This document shows, piece by piece, positions 17,957-26,231 of a stretch of DNA of 64,000 nucleotides. This DNA is from Shewanella psychrophila. GTDB taxonomy: Bacteria > Pseudomonadota > Gammaproteobacteria > Enterobacterales > Shewanellaceae. The position numbers were made by a program, and so were the translations under genes. The stretch spans positions 558,001 to 622,000 of the forward strand of contig NZ_CP014782.1 of NCBI RefSeq assembly GCF_002005305.1, in the 5' to 3' direction. Each line of letters begins with the position of its first letter. Positions within the stretch are counted from its first letter, which is position 1. The notes below the pieces were generated by a model. It had not been told where the DNA came from. It worked only from the letters and a program-made list of their open reading frames with translations, and ran no database searches.

Positions 17957-20053
17957 TTAGAACTTATATTCAAGTGATGCTTTAAAAGCTCTGCCATCAC
18001 CAAAATTAGCATTGTTGGTACAGCCTCCTTTTAGATAGTCTGCGTCAAATAAATTATCGACCGTAAATCTTACAATAGCAGCATGATCGCTTCCTAAATT
18101 GACCGTATGGCTTAGCCCCAGATCTACTTTTACATAACCGTCTTTCAAAAATTCATTAGCAGGATCGCCATATCGTTCACCCACATAAACGGCACCAGCC
18201 GATAACTTAGTATCATCGGTAAGGCTGTAACTTAGCCAAGTACTGGCCGAGAACTTAGGTACATCTCTAGAAAGGTTTCCTTCAAAACGCGGATCTTTAA
18301 TTATCTTGGCGTCGATATACATCATTGAGGTTAACAGAGATAGGTCATTAGTAAGCTGGCCTTCTGCAGAGAACTCAATACCTCTATGGCGCACAGAGCC
18401 TGCCTGAGTTGTCTCTGGGTGCTTGCCAGTCTTATCAGTTATAACTTTGTTGTTTTGCTCAATATTGAATAACGCTGTCGAGAGGTATAGGGCACCGTCT
18501 AAGAACTCACCTTTAGCGCCAATCTCAAATGATTCGCCACGTTCAGCGTCAAGCGATTTACCATAGTTAACATCGTCGGAATTCATAATAGGATCTTTAG
18601 GCTCAAAGCTTTCGCTATAAGTCGTATAGATCGATGTGTTATCTGTTGGATGATAGATAACACCTAGCTTAGGCAGGATATTGTTTTGTGTTGATGTGTC
18701 AGTCTCTTCTCTGTCGAGTCTAACACCCGCTATCACATGCCACTGGTCGTTCAGCTCAATCTGATCTTGTACGTAAACACCATATGATTTTCTGGCAAGC
18801 TTAGCCATGTCTTTACCGTTACGATAATCTAGTTCGTCAGGCCTATTGATGATGGCTGGAGCATCCCAGCTCACCTTATTTTTAATCTTCATGCTCATCT
18901 GTTTGCCAGTGCGGGAGTAATCAATAAAGTTGGTACCAATCACCATTCTATGATTGATACCGCCAGTATCAAACTCACCTTTAAGATCGAAATATCCAGT
19001 TAATACTGCAAACTTTTCAAACGTGTCTCGACCACGCAATGAGTATTGTTTTTTCTCTAGATCAACGCCCTGAACTTTGCCGTACATGCTTTCTAGGGTT
19101 CTACGCTCATGGATTTGTTTGTTCACACCCGTGTTAAATGACCAATCATCGCTAAGATTTGAATTAACAGTAAACCCGATGTTTTCAACGTCAGACTTTC
19201 GTTTGGCCCATGGCATATCCCAAATATACCCGCGCTTACCAATTAGCTCATGCTCACCTGTTTTTTTATTTTTAAGGTGAAGAGCGCCCATATCTAGCTT
19301 GCCGTCATCATCTGTTTTGTCATAGTTGAATGTGATAGTTGTATCGTCACTTATATCACCCTCAAGCATTAACGCCCCGACAAATCGCTCTGACTCAGCT
19401 TTAGAACCATCTTTGTATTCTCGCCATCCATCCTTATGAGATTTAGATAAAATGCTTCGAGCTCTTATTGTGCCGCTCTCATTAAGGGCTCCTGCAACAT
19501 CAAGAGTAGATTTAGAGTGACCGAATGAGCCAAACTCATGTTGAATGCTAAATTTAAATTCGTCTTTATCTGCTTTTTTGGTGACGAGGTTAATCAGGCC
19601 CGCAGGGGTAGATTTTCCGTAGAGTAGGGCACCTGTGCCTTTTAGCACTTCAATACGCTCATAGAGCTCGATAGGTTGCGAGTAGCGTGATAAATGGAAC
19701 TGACCATCGCGCAAATAACTTTGATCTGGTTCCAGTACAAAACCACGCATATAGAAACGCTCGCGATTACGTCGTGTGTTACCTGCAGATACGCTGGCAT
19801 CGTTTTTAAGCACATCGCCAAGAGTCTGAGCCTTTTGCGCTTCCATCAAACTAGAATCGTACACGGCAACTGTACCTGCAGTGTCTAATTGACTGGTTTC
19901 CATCTTCATGGCCGACCCATGGCTGGATATGACGCTTTTAGTTCCTGTTACGCTAATTCTCTCTATCTCACCGGATCCCTTCTCATGTGCTTGGGCAGGA
20001 ATAATCGTCATTGCGGCCATCACAGCAATAGAAGTAGTGCTTAGTTTAAACAT
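17957..20053 (-). CDS. TonB-dependent siderophore receptor
   Basis: Outer-membrane, TonB-energised ferric-siderophore importer (698 aa). It has a signal peptide (cleavage near AQA-HEK). The plug domain has a TonB-box-like start (ERISVTGT), LGDVLKNDASVS, RGFVLEPDQSYLRDG and IEVLKGTGALLYGKSTPAGLIN, a pattern typical of hydroxamate/catecholate receptors. It is followed by a beta-barrel with the usual C-terminal aromatic residue (ASLEYKF). A Fur box 36 bp upstream of the ATG predicts induction by iron starvation. No siderophore synthesis, reductase or inner-membrane transporter is next to it, so it may serve to take up foreign siderophores. The ligand cannot be read from sequence. Confidence 0.92.
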   Translation of the reverse strand: MFKLSTTSIAVMAAMTIIPAQAHEKGSGEIERISVTGTKSVISSHGSAMKMETSQLDTAGTVAVYDSSLMEAQKAQTLGDVLKNDASVSAGNTRRNRERFYMRGFVLEPDQSYLRDGQFHLSRYSQPIELYERIEVLKGTGALLYGKSTPAGLINLVTKKADKDEFKFSIQHEFGSFGHSKSTLDVAGALNESGTIRARSILSKSHKDGWREYKDGSKAESERFVGALMLEGDISDDTTITFNYDKTDDDGKLDMGALHLKNKKTGEHELIGKRGYIWDMPWAKRKSDVENIGFTVNSNLSDDWSFNTGVNKQIHERRTLESMYGKVQGVDLEKKQYSLRGRDTFEKFAVLTGYFDLKGEFDTGGINHRMVIGTNFIDYSRTGKQMSMKIKNKVSWDAPAIINRPDELDYRNGKDMAKLARKSYGVYVQDQIELNDQWHVIAGVRLDREETDTSTQNNILPKLGVIYHPTDNTSIYTTYSESFEPKDPIMNSDDVNYGKSLDAERGESFEIGAKGEFLDGALYLSTALFNIEQNNKVITDKTGKHPETTQAGSVRHRGIEFSAEGQLTNDLSLLTSMMYIDAKIIKDPRFEGNLSRDVPKFSASTWLSYSLTDDTKLSAGAVYVGERYGDPANEFLKDGYVKVDLGLSHTVNLGSDHAAIVRFTVDNLFDADYLKGGCTNNANFGDGRAFKASLEYKF

Positions 20054-20088
20054 TTATGTTTTCTCCGAAGGAACTCTAACCTTTAAAT

Positions 20089-20107
20089 GATAATAAGTAT
20101 CATTATC
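20089..20107 (-). promoter_or_regulatory. Fur box upstream of siderophore receptor
   Basis: GATAATAAGTATCATTATC, which on the minus strand reads GATAATGATACTTATTATC. It matches 17 of 19 positions of the classical Fur consensus GATAATGATAATCATTATC. It lies 36 bp before the receptor start codon, consistent with iron-dependent repression. Confidence 0.88.
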
Positions 20108-20238
20108 TATCCGGAGGCGTAATCAATCCTCACAAAGACTCATAGTAGTTGTCATCGGTTTTCACTTGATTAAGTAAGGCATTAATTAGTTTATGCGATT
20201 TAATGCGCAGTAGAGCTTCTATGTAGAGTTACGTAATT

Positions 20239-20406
20239 ATGAATATGAAAGGAGAAATCATTGCAGAAAACTACTGGAATACCACGAACAAAGAGGCTAA
20301 GAATCATCCTATGTCTGCGCACAAGTCTTTCACTTCCATGGCTCCGTTCATAGCTCAAGAGCAAGGCTTATTGAAACTATCAAAACGGCTGGAAATGGAA
20401 ATATAA
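20239..20406 (+). pseudogene. Decayed gene fragment, possible serine hydrolase N-terminal piece
   Basis: 55-codon open frame from ATG 20239 after a GTAATT stretch. It contains PMSAHKSFTSMAPFIAQEQGL, which has the shape of the SxxK active-site helix of beta-lactamase-like serine hydrolases (S-A-H-K). There is no other domain of such an enzyme. Another short open stretch follows in a different frame (see next entry), so this is read as a remnant. The family call is weak. Confidence 0.35.
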
Positions 20407-20564
20407 CAGAAATAGCCTCGGTTTCATTGTTGATAGCGCCAACTATGTCTGAAAATCCACAAGCATTGTCGGTTAAAGCTGGAAAGTAGGCTACAGATCC
20501 AGCGTGGCTGACTGTGATCCAGTTAGTTAGCCGCAATAATGCCTATCCGAATAGTATTTATTAA
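20343..20564 (+). pseudogene. Second decayed reading frame with internal stop
   Basis: Shifted by one frame from the previous fragment, this stretch reads ETIKTAGNGNITEIASVSL and PTMSENPQALSVKAGK, then an in-frame TAG, then DPAWLTVIQLVSRNNAYPN and a stop at 20562-20564. Amino acid composition looks protein-like across the stop, which suggests one mutated ancestral gene. I do not recognise the family. The small minus-strand open frame at the same place is not supported. Confidence 0.3.
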
Positions 20565-20691
20565 CCGATTAAGGTAGCCCTTACCTTTCAATTGTGTGGG
20601 GAAGTCAGTTTGTGGAACTATTAGCATTAGAGTTTACTCGTTATTAATTATTGCTAATCTGATTAAACCGCATTAGTTCGAGAGTTTATTT

Positions 20692-20701
20692 ATGAGAAGA
20701 C
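20692..20701 (+). other. Severed 5' end of the DJ-1/PfpI gene
   Basis: ATG AGA AGA C immediately before the left end of the IS3-family element. Joining it to the sequence after the element (from 21961) gives an in-frame signal peptide MRRRVDFLSLSIGVMAAIG, ending SQACA. If a 3-bp target copy is removed the N terminus reads MRRLDFLS. The gene's own promoter and ribosome region (20565-20691) are therefore now separated from its body. Confidence 0.8.
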
Positions 20702-20774
20702 TGTAGTGGCACACTAAATTTGGCCACCTGATTAGAGGTGATATCATCACTTCACTATTAAAGCAGGTGAGACA

Positions 20775-21086
20775 ATGACAAAGAAATCTAGACCCACATA
20801 TAGCGCAGAGTTTCGACTTGAAGCGGCGCAGCTAGTTGTTGACCAAAACTATTCAGTGACTGAAGCGGCCAAGGTCATGGGCGTGAGCAAATCAGGAATG
20901 GATAAGTGGGTTAGACAGCTTAAACAGGAGCGTAAAGGGCTCTCCCCTAAAGCCTCTCCAATGACACACGAGCAGATTGAAATCCGTGAGCTAAAGAAGA
21001 AAATTGACCGTCTCGAGGAGCACAATACTATTTTAAAAAAGGCTACAGCTCTCTTGATGTCAGACTCCCTGAACAGTTCTCGTTAG
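20775..21086 (+). CDS. IS3-family transposase OrfA
   Basis: 103-residue helix-turn-helix protein that binds the element ends. HTH is visible as YSVTEAAKVMGVSKSGMDKWV, followed by a leucine-zipper-like helix (IRELKKKIDRLEEHNTILKKAT). Near its 3' end a slippery A AAA AAG lies at 21035-21041. A -1 shift there continues as GYSSLDVRLPEQFSLVEKL straight into orfB, giving the fused OrfAB transposase (20775-21952). Confidence 0.93.
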   Translation: MTKKSRPTYSAEFRLEAAQLVVDQNYSVTEAAKVMGVSKSGMDKWVRQLKQERKGLSPKASPMTHEQIEIRELKKKIDRLEEHNTILKKATALLMSDSLNSSR

Positions 21087-21130
21087 TCGAGAAGCTCAAG
21101 CAGAGCCATACAGTAAAGCGTATTTGTGAA

Positions 21131-21952
21131 GTGTTCGGGCTTCATCGCAGTAGCTATAAGTATTGGTGTGGCCGCGTGAAAAATATTTCACCAGGAAGAG
21201 TTAAATTATACAGCCTAGTGAGAGAAGCCCACGCTGCTAGTAACGGCTCTGCGGGCGCTAGGAGCATCGCTGAGATAGTGACAGCTAAAGGCACTAGCTT
21301 AAGCCGTTATCGAGCGAGTAAGCTAATGAAACAGCTCGGGTTAGTGAGTTGCCAACTTCCTAAGCATAGCTATAAAAGAGCGGACAGCGAGCATGTTGAA
21401 ATACCCAACCATTTGTCGCGTCAGTTTCAAGTCACTGAGCCGAATCAAGTGTGGTGTGGCGACGTGACTTATATCTGGACAGGTAATCGATGGGCTTACT
21501 TAGCAGTGGTTATTGACTTGTTTGCTCGAAAGGCAATTGGCTGGTCAATGTCATTTTCACCAGATAGTACCTTAACGGGAAAAGCGTTATCAATGGCTTT
21601 TGAGTCAAGAGGAAGACCGCAGGCACTGATGTTTCATAGCGACCAAGGTTGTCACTATACCAGTCGACAATATCGTCAACTACTTTGGCGATACCAAATA
21701 AAACAGAGTTTAAGCCGTCGAGGAAACTGCTGGGATAATGCACCTATGGAGCGATTCTTTAGAAGCTTAAAGACTGAATGGGTCCCCTCTACGGGCTACA
21801 GCAGCTTCACTGAAGCCAAGGCATCAATCATTAACTATATAGTTGGATACTATAGCCAAGTCAGACCACATCAATATAACGGTGGCTTGACACCAAATGA
21901 ATCAGAAAGAAGGTTCTGCCTTACGTATAAAACCGTGGCCAAAAAAGGTTGA
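21131..21952 (+). CDS. IS3-family transposase OrfB (DDE integrase)
   Basis: Catalytic part of the transposase. Unfused it would start at GTG 21131 (273 aa), but it is normally made as OrfAB by frameshifting. A HTH_21-type N-terminal region is followed by the DDE core: first Asp in VWCGDVTYIWTG, second in HSDQGCHYTS, Glu in NCWDNAPMERFFRSLK. All three catalytic residues and the frameshift site are intact, so the element may still be active. Confidence 0.93.
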   Translation: MFGLHRSSYKYWCGRVKNISPGRVKLYSLVREAHAASNGSAGARSIAEIVTAKGTSLSRYRASKLMKQLGLVSCQLPKHSYKRADSEHVEIPNHLSRQFQVTEPNQVWCGDVTYIWTGNRWAYLAVVIDLFARKAIGWSMSFSPDSTLTGKALSMAFESRGRPQALMFHSDQGCHYTSRQYRQLLWRYQIKQSLSRRGNCWDNAPMERFFRSLKTEWVPSTGYSSFTEAKASIINYIVGYYSQVRPHQYNGGLTPNESERRFCLTYKTVAKKG

Positions 21953-22637
21953 CCACTACAGAGTTGATTTTTTGTCGCTATCAATAGGCGTAATGGCCGC
22001 AATAGGCATTCCTTCGCAAGCTTGTGCCACGACGGAAGATAAACCATTCAGAATTCTTTGCTTTGTATTCAATGACTATGAAACGTTAGATCTTCATGGG
22101 CCTATCGAAATGCTCGGCCATATGAAAAATGTTGAAATAACATTAGTAGGCAATGAAAAAATTGTAAGAAGTTACCAAGGCACAAGAATAGTTACAGACA
22201 CCTCAACTGATTATCTCACCCCTTGTGAGTTATTTATTGTCGTTGGCGGTATTGGTACTCGTTCTCTGGTGGACAACGCCTTAAGAATGGAGTGGATAAA
22301 AAATCAAGTAGATGTTTCTGATAAGGTGTTTTCAGTGTGTACAGGCTCAGCTCTACTAGCCAAAGCAGGGGTGCTAGATGATATTAATGCCACTACGAAT
22401 AAAATGGCCTACAAATGGGTTATCAGTCTCTCAGACAAGGTGAAGTGGTACCCTAGGGCTGGCTGGGTCGATGACGGTAAGTTCTTAACGTCCTCTGGTG
22501 TTTCCGCTGGTACGGATGCAGCTCTATATTTTGTAAGCCAGTTGCACGGCATGAAAGAAGCTAAACGAATAGAACGCCTGACCGAATACAACTGGAATAG
22601 CGACGCAAATAACGATCCGTATGCAGTTGAAAAATAA
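21897..22637 (+). CDS. DJ-1/PfpI-family protein, 5' end replaced by IS3 sequence
   Basis: Member of the DJ-1/PfpI (ThiJ) superfamily. The nucleophile elbow is VFSVCTGSALLAKAGVLD, and the surrounding ATTNKMAYKWV and SSGVSAGTDAALYF resemble isonitrile hydratase and the amidase-like domain of GlxA-type regulators. A signal peptide (IGVMAAIGIPSQACA) suggests export, which is unusual for the family. The first 21 codons of this frame (MNQKEGSALRIKPWPKKVDHY) are IS3 sequence; the original start is at 20692, on the other side of the element. Present expression would need the IS-internal ATG 21897 or ATG 21993. It should be treated as disrupted unless shown otherwise. A terminator follows. Confidence 0.8.
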   Translation: MNQKEGSALRIKPWPKKVDHYRVDFLSLSIGVMAAIGIPSQACATTEDKPFRILCFVFNDYETLDLHGPIEMLGHMKNVEITLVGNEKIVRSYQGTRIVTDTSTDYLTPCELFIVVGGIGTRSLVDNALRMEWIKNQVDVSDKVFSVCTGSALLAKAGVLDDINATTNKMAYKWVISLSDKVKWYPRAGWVDDGKFLTSSGVSAGTDAALYFVSQLHGMKEAKRIERLTEYNWNSDANNDPYAVEK

Positions 22638-22706
22638 ACAGGCGAAATTACGCAATGAAAGTGAATTGACCTGCTTGGTTGTTGAGATTCAAAATCGAAT
22701 GCTAAT

Positions 22707-22730
22707 AAGGCTACCGATTAAGGTGGCCTT
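22707..22730. terminator. Terminator between convergent PfpI and ZIP genes
   Basis: AAGGCTACC-GATTAA-GGTGGCCTT, a 9-bp stem with one G-T pair, lying just before the 3' end of the convergent ZIP gene. A similar sequence (ACCGATTAAGGTAGCC) stands after the remnant at 20565. Confidence 0.55.
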
Positions 22731-22734
22731 TGTG

Positions 22735-23433
22735 TTAGTGGTGATGAACATGACCAATGCCGTTAACGAGCATGTAGAGAATAGCGAACCCTATAAGCGC
22801 CCCTATACGCTCTGGCATATCTTTCTTGCAGCATTCGCCTTCGACATGCTGATGAAGAATAACATGCATGATAGAACCTGCTACGAAGGCCTGAAGGTAT
22901 ACAGTGCTCTCAAGGTTGAGATGTATTAATAGTTCCCCGCCTGCAAAATACCCTAAGCAAGTCATACCAAGCATTAATAACAGTGCCGCGCTAGCCCATA
23001 AACTTCCTGATCTAGGCTGAACCATCCACCAAATAGCAAGTCCTTCCGGTAATCGATGGATGATAACCCCAACAGCCAGCATGATTGAAGCATCGGCCTG
23101 CTGAGCGAGTATGATTGAGCAGCCATCGGTGATATTGTGAAGCATAAGTCCGAACAGGCTTAATACAATCGCTATCTTCTGCGTCGTTCCAAAATCCCCC
23201 TTAAAAAACTTTTCAGCCATTGTCGGTAATATAAGCCCAACAAGTACTGTAATAACGGCAATAGCGCCACCAACTTTAACTAAGTCTGGCAATATGTGCA
23301 GAATAACTAGACCCGAAATGGTGATGAAAATAAAACCGTCTAGCCCTTTTCTTAAACCATGGTCTGAGTTCAAAAAACGATAAAAAATAGGGCCGGCCAG
23401 CAATGATACACAGCTGACGAAGAGATAGATCAT
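22735..23433 (-). CDS. ZIP-family divalent metal transporter
   Basis: 232-residue inner-membrane protein with about seven or eight hydrophobic segments. The two signature ZIP helices are clear: HNITDG and HRLPEG supply the His, Asp and Glu ligands of the binuclear metal site. A His-rich C terminus (HVHHH) and HVILHQHVEGE add possible metal-binding residues. The substrate may be zinc, iron or manganese and cannot be decided. It lies in the same accessory island as the Fur-controlled receptor, which hints at a metal theme, but no Fur or Zur box was seen before its start. Confidence 0.82.
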   Translation of the reverse strand: MIYLFVSCVSLLAGPIFYRFLNSDHGLRKGLDGFIFITISGLVILHILPDLVKVGGAIAVITVLVGLILPTMAEKFFKGDFGTTQKIAIVLSLFGLMLHNITDGCSIILAQQADASIMLAVGVIIHRLPEGLAIWWMVQPRSGSLWASAALLLMLGMTCLGYFAGGELLIHLNLESTVYLQAFVAGSIMHVILHQHVEGECCKKDMPERIGALIGFAILYMLVNGIGHVHHH

Positions 23434-23523
23434 AGTTTTTTGCCTTAGAGATGTGAGCCACCTAGACAGTGACTTGGTGAATGACCAATTTTTAGTAACG
23501 CCCAGTTAGACAGGCGAATGATG

Positions 23524-23904
23524 TTAAACGTAGGCGAGGAAAAGGAGGCCGCTAACCATAATAATCATCAATGCGTCACGAATTTTTTGCAAAAACTTGG
23601 TAGCCTTAATATTCGCTTCCTCCTCTTGGCTTTTTCTTTCATTAGCAATTTTGTCTCTAACTTTCTTATTCAATAAATATTCCGCCTTCTCGTCTTCTCC
23701 CATCTTGCTCATTTTCTGTAATTGCAGAGACTTTAGCTGAATATCTCGTCGTTCTTCCTGCTTGACTATGGCCGCTCGATCACGGGCTTTTCTTATTAAA
23801 GATGCTTCTTTAATTGCGATTAGAATGAGACCACAATAAATAAGGAATAACCCAGCAGGCCAATAACTAAGTAAGAATATAAGTCCTGTAACGTAACCGA
23901 TCAA
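23524..23904 (-). CDS. Small membrane protein with coiled coil, truncated by two insertion sequences
   Basis: Remaining part of a protein with two hydrophobic N-terminal segments (LIFLLSYWPAGLFLIYCGLI), a long charged coiled-coil region (about 35-105, rich in K, E, R) and one C-terminal membrane segment (ALMIIMVSGLLFLAYV). The open frame appears to start at a TTG at 23904, but that codon and the next few are IS66 terminal sequence. Removing IS66, IS256 and the duplicated target bases restores an ATG at 27576 and the N terminus MGIILIVTGLIFLLSYW, a 128-residue protein. Function unknown. Its former upstream partner is the DUF4236 gene at 27604-27920. Confidence 0.7.
   Translation of the reverse strand: MIGYVTGLIFLLSYWPAGLFLIYCGLILIAIKEASLIRKARDRAAIVKQEERRDIQLKSLQLQKMSKMGEDEKAEYLLNKKVRDKIANERKSQEEEANIKATKFLQKIRDALMIIMVSGLLFLAYV
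23885..23892. repeat. Left target duplication of IS66 element
   Basis: CCTGTAAC, identical to 26232-26239 on the other side of the element; 8 bp is the usual IS66-family duplication. Confidence 0.95.
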
Positions 23905-23926
23905 TATAGGACGGTATTGCAGGAGA

Positions 23927-25489
23927 TTAAGAAGTCTGCATCAAATCTGATGTGAGTGGGTTGTCGGCAAATTTCGTCTTCCACACTCGCGGCGTGAGTT
24001 CTTCAACTTTCGAAGCTGGCTGCTGGCTGACGCGTTGCAGGACATCGACGAGGTAAGTGTAAGGATTAATCCCTTGCAGACGGCAGGTAACCAGTAAACT
24101 TTGCAGCATCCCCAACTGCTCCGCCCCCAGTTCGGTCCAGCAAAATAGATAATTTTTCCTTCCCATGGGTATGACTCGTAAAGCTCGCTCCAAGTGATTG
24201 GTATCGATAGGCACAGCTGGGTAACTCAAGAAGACCTTAAGTTCTGTTTTTCTATCAAGTGCATAACTAAGGGCCTTGCTTAACGGGTTGCTCGGTAAAA
24301 TCTCTGGGCGTTGCCGTTGGTCATAGAGCCATTTGAAGAAGCTATCGACGATGGGCTCACTCCACTTTTGCCGATAAGCGAGGATTTCATCGCTGTAGGT
24401 CAGGTTATCGCGGATGTGTTTTTCGATTTTGTAGAGCTCGGCGATTTGCTTTAAGGCCTCTTTAGCCAATTCCGGCTCCATGAGTAAAGATTTATCGAAG
24501 TAGCGCCTAGTATGAGCCCAACAGGTGGCATGGATGATGTTCGCTTCGTTATCACGATTAAGTGCTTTTATCACATTGGTATAAGCCTGGTAACCATCAC
24601 TGAGCAGTACACCGGTAAAACCTGTTAACTGTTCCTTGGCGTGCTTAGCTCCACGGCTTGATGACCAGGTGAAGGCGACTTCATCATCTTCACCGTAGAT
24701 GGGCCAAAAGTAAGTCTGTTTCATCCTACCTTTCGCTTTACGCCCTGCTTTCATCGGTACTTCATCCATGGCCAGTGTAGAGCTGGTGAGGATATGCTGT
24801 AGCTGAGCTCGGTAGATAGGCGTTAACAGTTCGATGCCCCGTTTTACCCAGTTAATGAGAGTAGCCCGGCTGACCTGAACGCCGCTATCAAGCATTCTTT
24901 GGTGCTGGCGATACAAGGGTAAATGATAGACTCCCTTGTCGACCATGATGCCGGCGATAACAGAGACATCAGCAAAACACCCGTCGAGCACGTTATCGGG
25001 TGCAGGTTGTACGCTAAGGCAATGCTCAGTTTTGTGACGGACGACGGAACGCTTGTAGATAAGAATGGTGTAGCTGCCCGGCTGTTGAGCCAAGCGATGA
25101 GTCTCTTTATAACCGATAACCTCATACTGCTCAGCATCGTCACCTTCTAGCTCTGGCGCCTTAAGTTCAATAACCTTAGTAGGTACCGTGTCACCAAAGC
25201 GCAAGCCGGTGTCATTCACTTCATTGCCGGTGCGTTTTTTTGCTGAGCGGGTATAGGATATCTGTTGCTTGTCTTCAGGCTCTTGCTCCCCAGACTCAAG
25301 GCGGTCAAATAAGACTTCTTGATTGGGATTATCCTCTAACAGCTTTTCAGACTTGCGGCCAAATAACTGGCGCTTAAACCAGTCGAGTTGCTGTTGCAGC
25401 GTGAGCACTTTTTCAGACAGCTCAGAATTTTGAGCGTTTAGCTGCTCAATTTCTTGTGATAACGAAGCTGTCTGGATAGTTGTTTTCAT
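23927..25489 (-). CDS. tnpC: IS66 transposase TnpC
   Basis: 520-residue DDE transposase of the IS66 family. It has an N-terminal coiled coil (SQEIEQLNAQNSELSEKVLT), a zinc-finger-like stretch, and the catalytic core with MDEVPMKAGRKAKGRMKQT, LLSDGYQAYTNV and HATCWAHTRRYFDKSL. The C-terminal region has TNHLERALRVIPMGRKNYLF (family signature). It is the last gene of the three-gene transcription unit. Confidence 0.95.
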   Translation of the reverse strand: MKTTIQTASLSQEIEQLNAQNSELSEKVLTLQQQLDWFKRQLFGRKSEKLLEDNPNQEVLFDRLESGEQEPEDKQQISYTRSAKKRTGNEVNDTGLRFGDTVPTKVIELKAPELEGDDAEQYEVIGYKETHRLAQQPGSYTILIYKRSVVRHKTEHCLSVQPAPDNVLDGCFADVSVIAGIMVDKGVYHLPLYRQHQRMLDSGVQVSRATLINWVKRGIELLTPIYRAQLQHILTSSTLAMDEVPMKAGRKAKGRMKQTYFWPIYGEDDEVAFTWSSSRGAKHAKEQLTGFTGVLLSDGYQAYTNVIKALNRDNEANIIHATCWAHTRRYFDKSLLMEPELAKEALKQIAELYKIEKHIRDNLTYSDEILAYRQKWSEPIVDSFFKWLYDQRQRPEILPSNPLSKALSYALDRKTELKVFLSYPAVPIDTNHLERALRVIPMGRKNYLFCWTELGAEQLGMLQSLLVTCRLQGINPYTYLVDVLQRVSQQPASKVEELTPRVWKTKFADNPLTSDLMQTS

Positions 25490-25516
25490 GGCTGATATTA
25501 TATCAAAAACAGCCAG

Positions 25517-25861
25517 TTATAACGAACTAAACCGTTTGTTTTTCACTTGTTTTTGCCAATTAATGCCTTCGATGAGGCACTGTAGTTGAGTCCAGGTGAG
25601 ATTGATTTTATCCCCGTTACCCTCAACGTGATGAAAGCGGCCTAACTCAAGCCGCTTACTCCACAAACAGTATCCTCCGCGACTGAAATACAGCACCTTC
25701 ATCATGGTCTGCTTGCGATTAATGAACACAAACAGCTCACCACTCATGGGAGAAGCGTGGAGTTGGTGCTTAGCTAATACGATTAAGCCATCAAACTGCT
25801 TGCGCATGTCCACGGGTTTGGCATACAACCATATGCGTAAATCCGGACTGGGCAATAACAT
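25517..25861 (-). CDS. tnpB: IS66 accessory protein TnpB
   Basis: 114 residues with the IS66 Orf2 pattern: IWLYAKPVDMRKQFDGL near the N terminus, then GELFVFINRKQTMMKVLYFSRGGYCLWSKRLE. It is needed for transposition in this family; its biochemical role is not settled. The start overlaps the tnpA stop, suggesting coupled translation. Confidence 0.95.
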   Translation of the reverse strand: MLLPSPDLRIWLYAKPVDMRKQFDGLIVLAKHQLHASPMSGELFVFINRKQTMMKVLYFSRGGYCLWSKRLELGRFHHVEGNGDKINLTWTQLQCLIEGINWQKQVKNKRFSSL

Positions 25862-26190
25862 CAGTATCGTAGTCGTAAAATGACATCACCAGGGAGCACA
25901 AGCTCAATGTTCCAGTTTGGTTTTGGGTCAGGTAACACGGGAAGCTTATCTTGCTTAGCGGGCTCAAGCGCTATCCAGTCGGCTTCGGTAGCCTGGATTT
26001 CTGGAGGAACCGTTAACTGCTGGCGCCAACGATTGAAAGAAGAAGTTGAAATGTTCTCCTGATGACAGAAGTCCTGCATAGATAAAGGCGTTGTGCACCA
26101 CTTGTCCAGGAGGGTAGATTTTTGAGCGTCGGTGAGATGAGGTTTAGCCATGAGCATTCTCAGTATTAGGTTTACCCTGAGAGTAGCCAC
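25861..26190 (-). CDS. tnpA: IS66 accessory protein TnpA
   Basis: 109-residue DNA-binding protein of IS66. The helix-turn-helix is SMQDFCHQENISTSSFNRW. The C terminus NIELVLPGDVILRLRY is the family end. First gene of the element, 41 bp inside its right terminus. Confidence 0.92.
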   Translation of the reverse strand: MATLRVNLILRMLMAKPHLTDAQKSTLLDKWCTTPLSMQDFCHQENISTSSFNRWRQQLTVPPEIQATEADWIALEPAKQDKLPVLPDPKPNWNIELVLPGDVILRLRY

Positions 26191-26231
26191 ATCAAATGAT
26201 CTTAGGAAGACGTCCTATATTGATCGGTTAC

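Larger units (their letters stand above)
20702..21960 (+). mobile_element. IS3-family insertion sequence
   Basis: 1259 bp with imperfect terminal inverted repeats: left TGTAGTGGCACACTAAATTT followed by GGCCACC, right (reverse complement) TGTAGTGGTCAACCTTTTTT followed by GGCCAC. It contains orfA and orfB in the IS3 layout. Flanks are GAC on the left and GAG on the right, so a 3-bp target duplication is at best imperfect. It sits inside the signal-peptide region of a DJ-1/PfpI gene. Confidence 0.93.
23893..26231 (-). mobile_element. IS66-family insertion sequence, complete
   Basis: 2339 bp. The ends are perfect 21-bp inverted repeats beginning GTAACCGATCAATATAGGAC, with the family-typical GTAA tip. 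They are flanked by the 8-bp direct repeat CCTGTAAC. It carries tnpA, tnpB and tnpC in the canonical order on the minus strand. All three genes appear open, so the element may be active. Confidence 0.97.

Noticed and set aside
20348..20536. Minus-strand open frame in the remnant region
   Set aside because: The plus strand shows the protein-like sequence; the minus frame has no ribosome site or family features.
20702..21960. Clean 3-bp target duplication for the IS3 element
   Set aside because: Flanks are GAC and GAG; they differ by one base, so an exact duplication cannot be claimed.
22621..22929. Plus-strand frame opposite the ZIP gene
   Set aside because: Antisense to a clear transporter gene with intact ZIP motifs.
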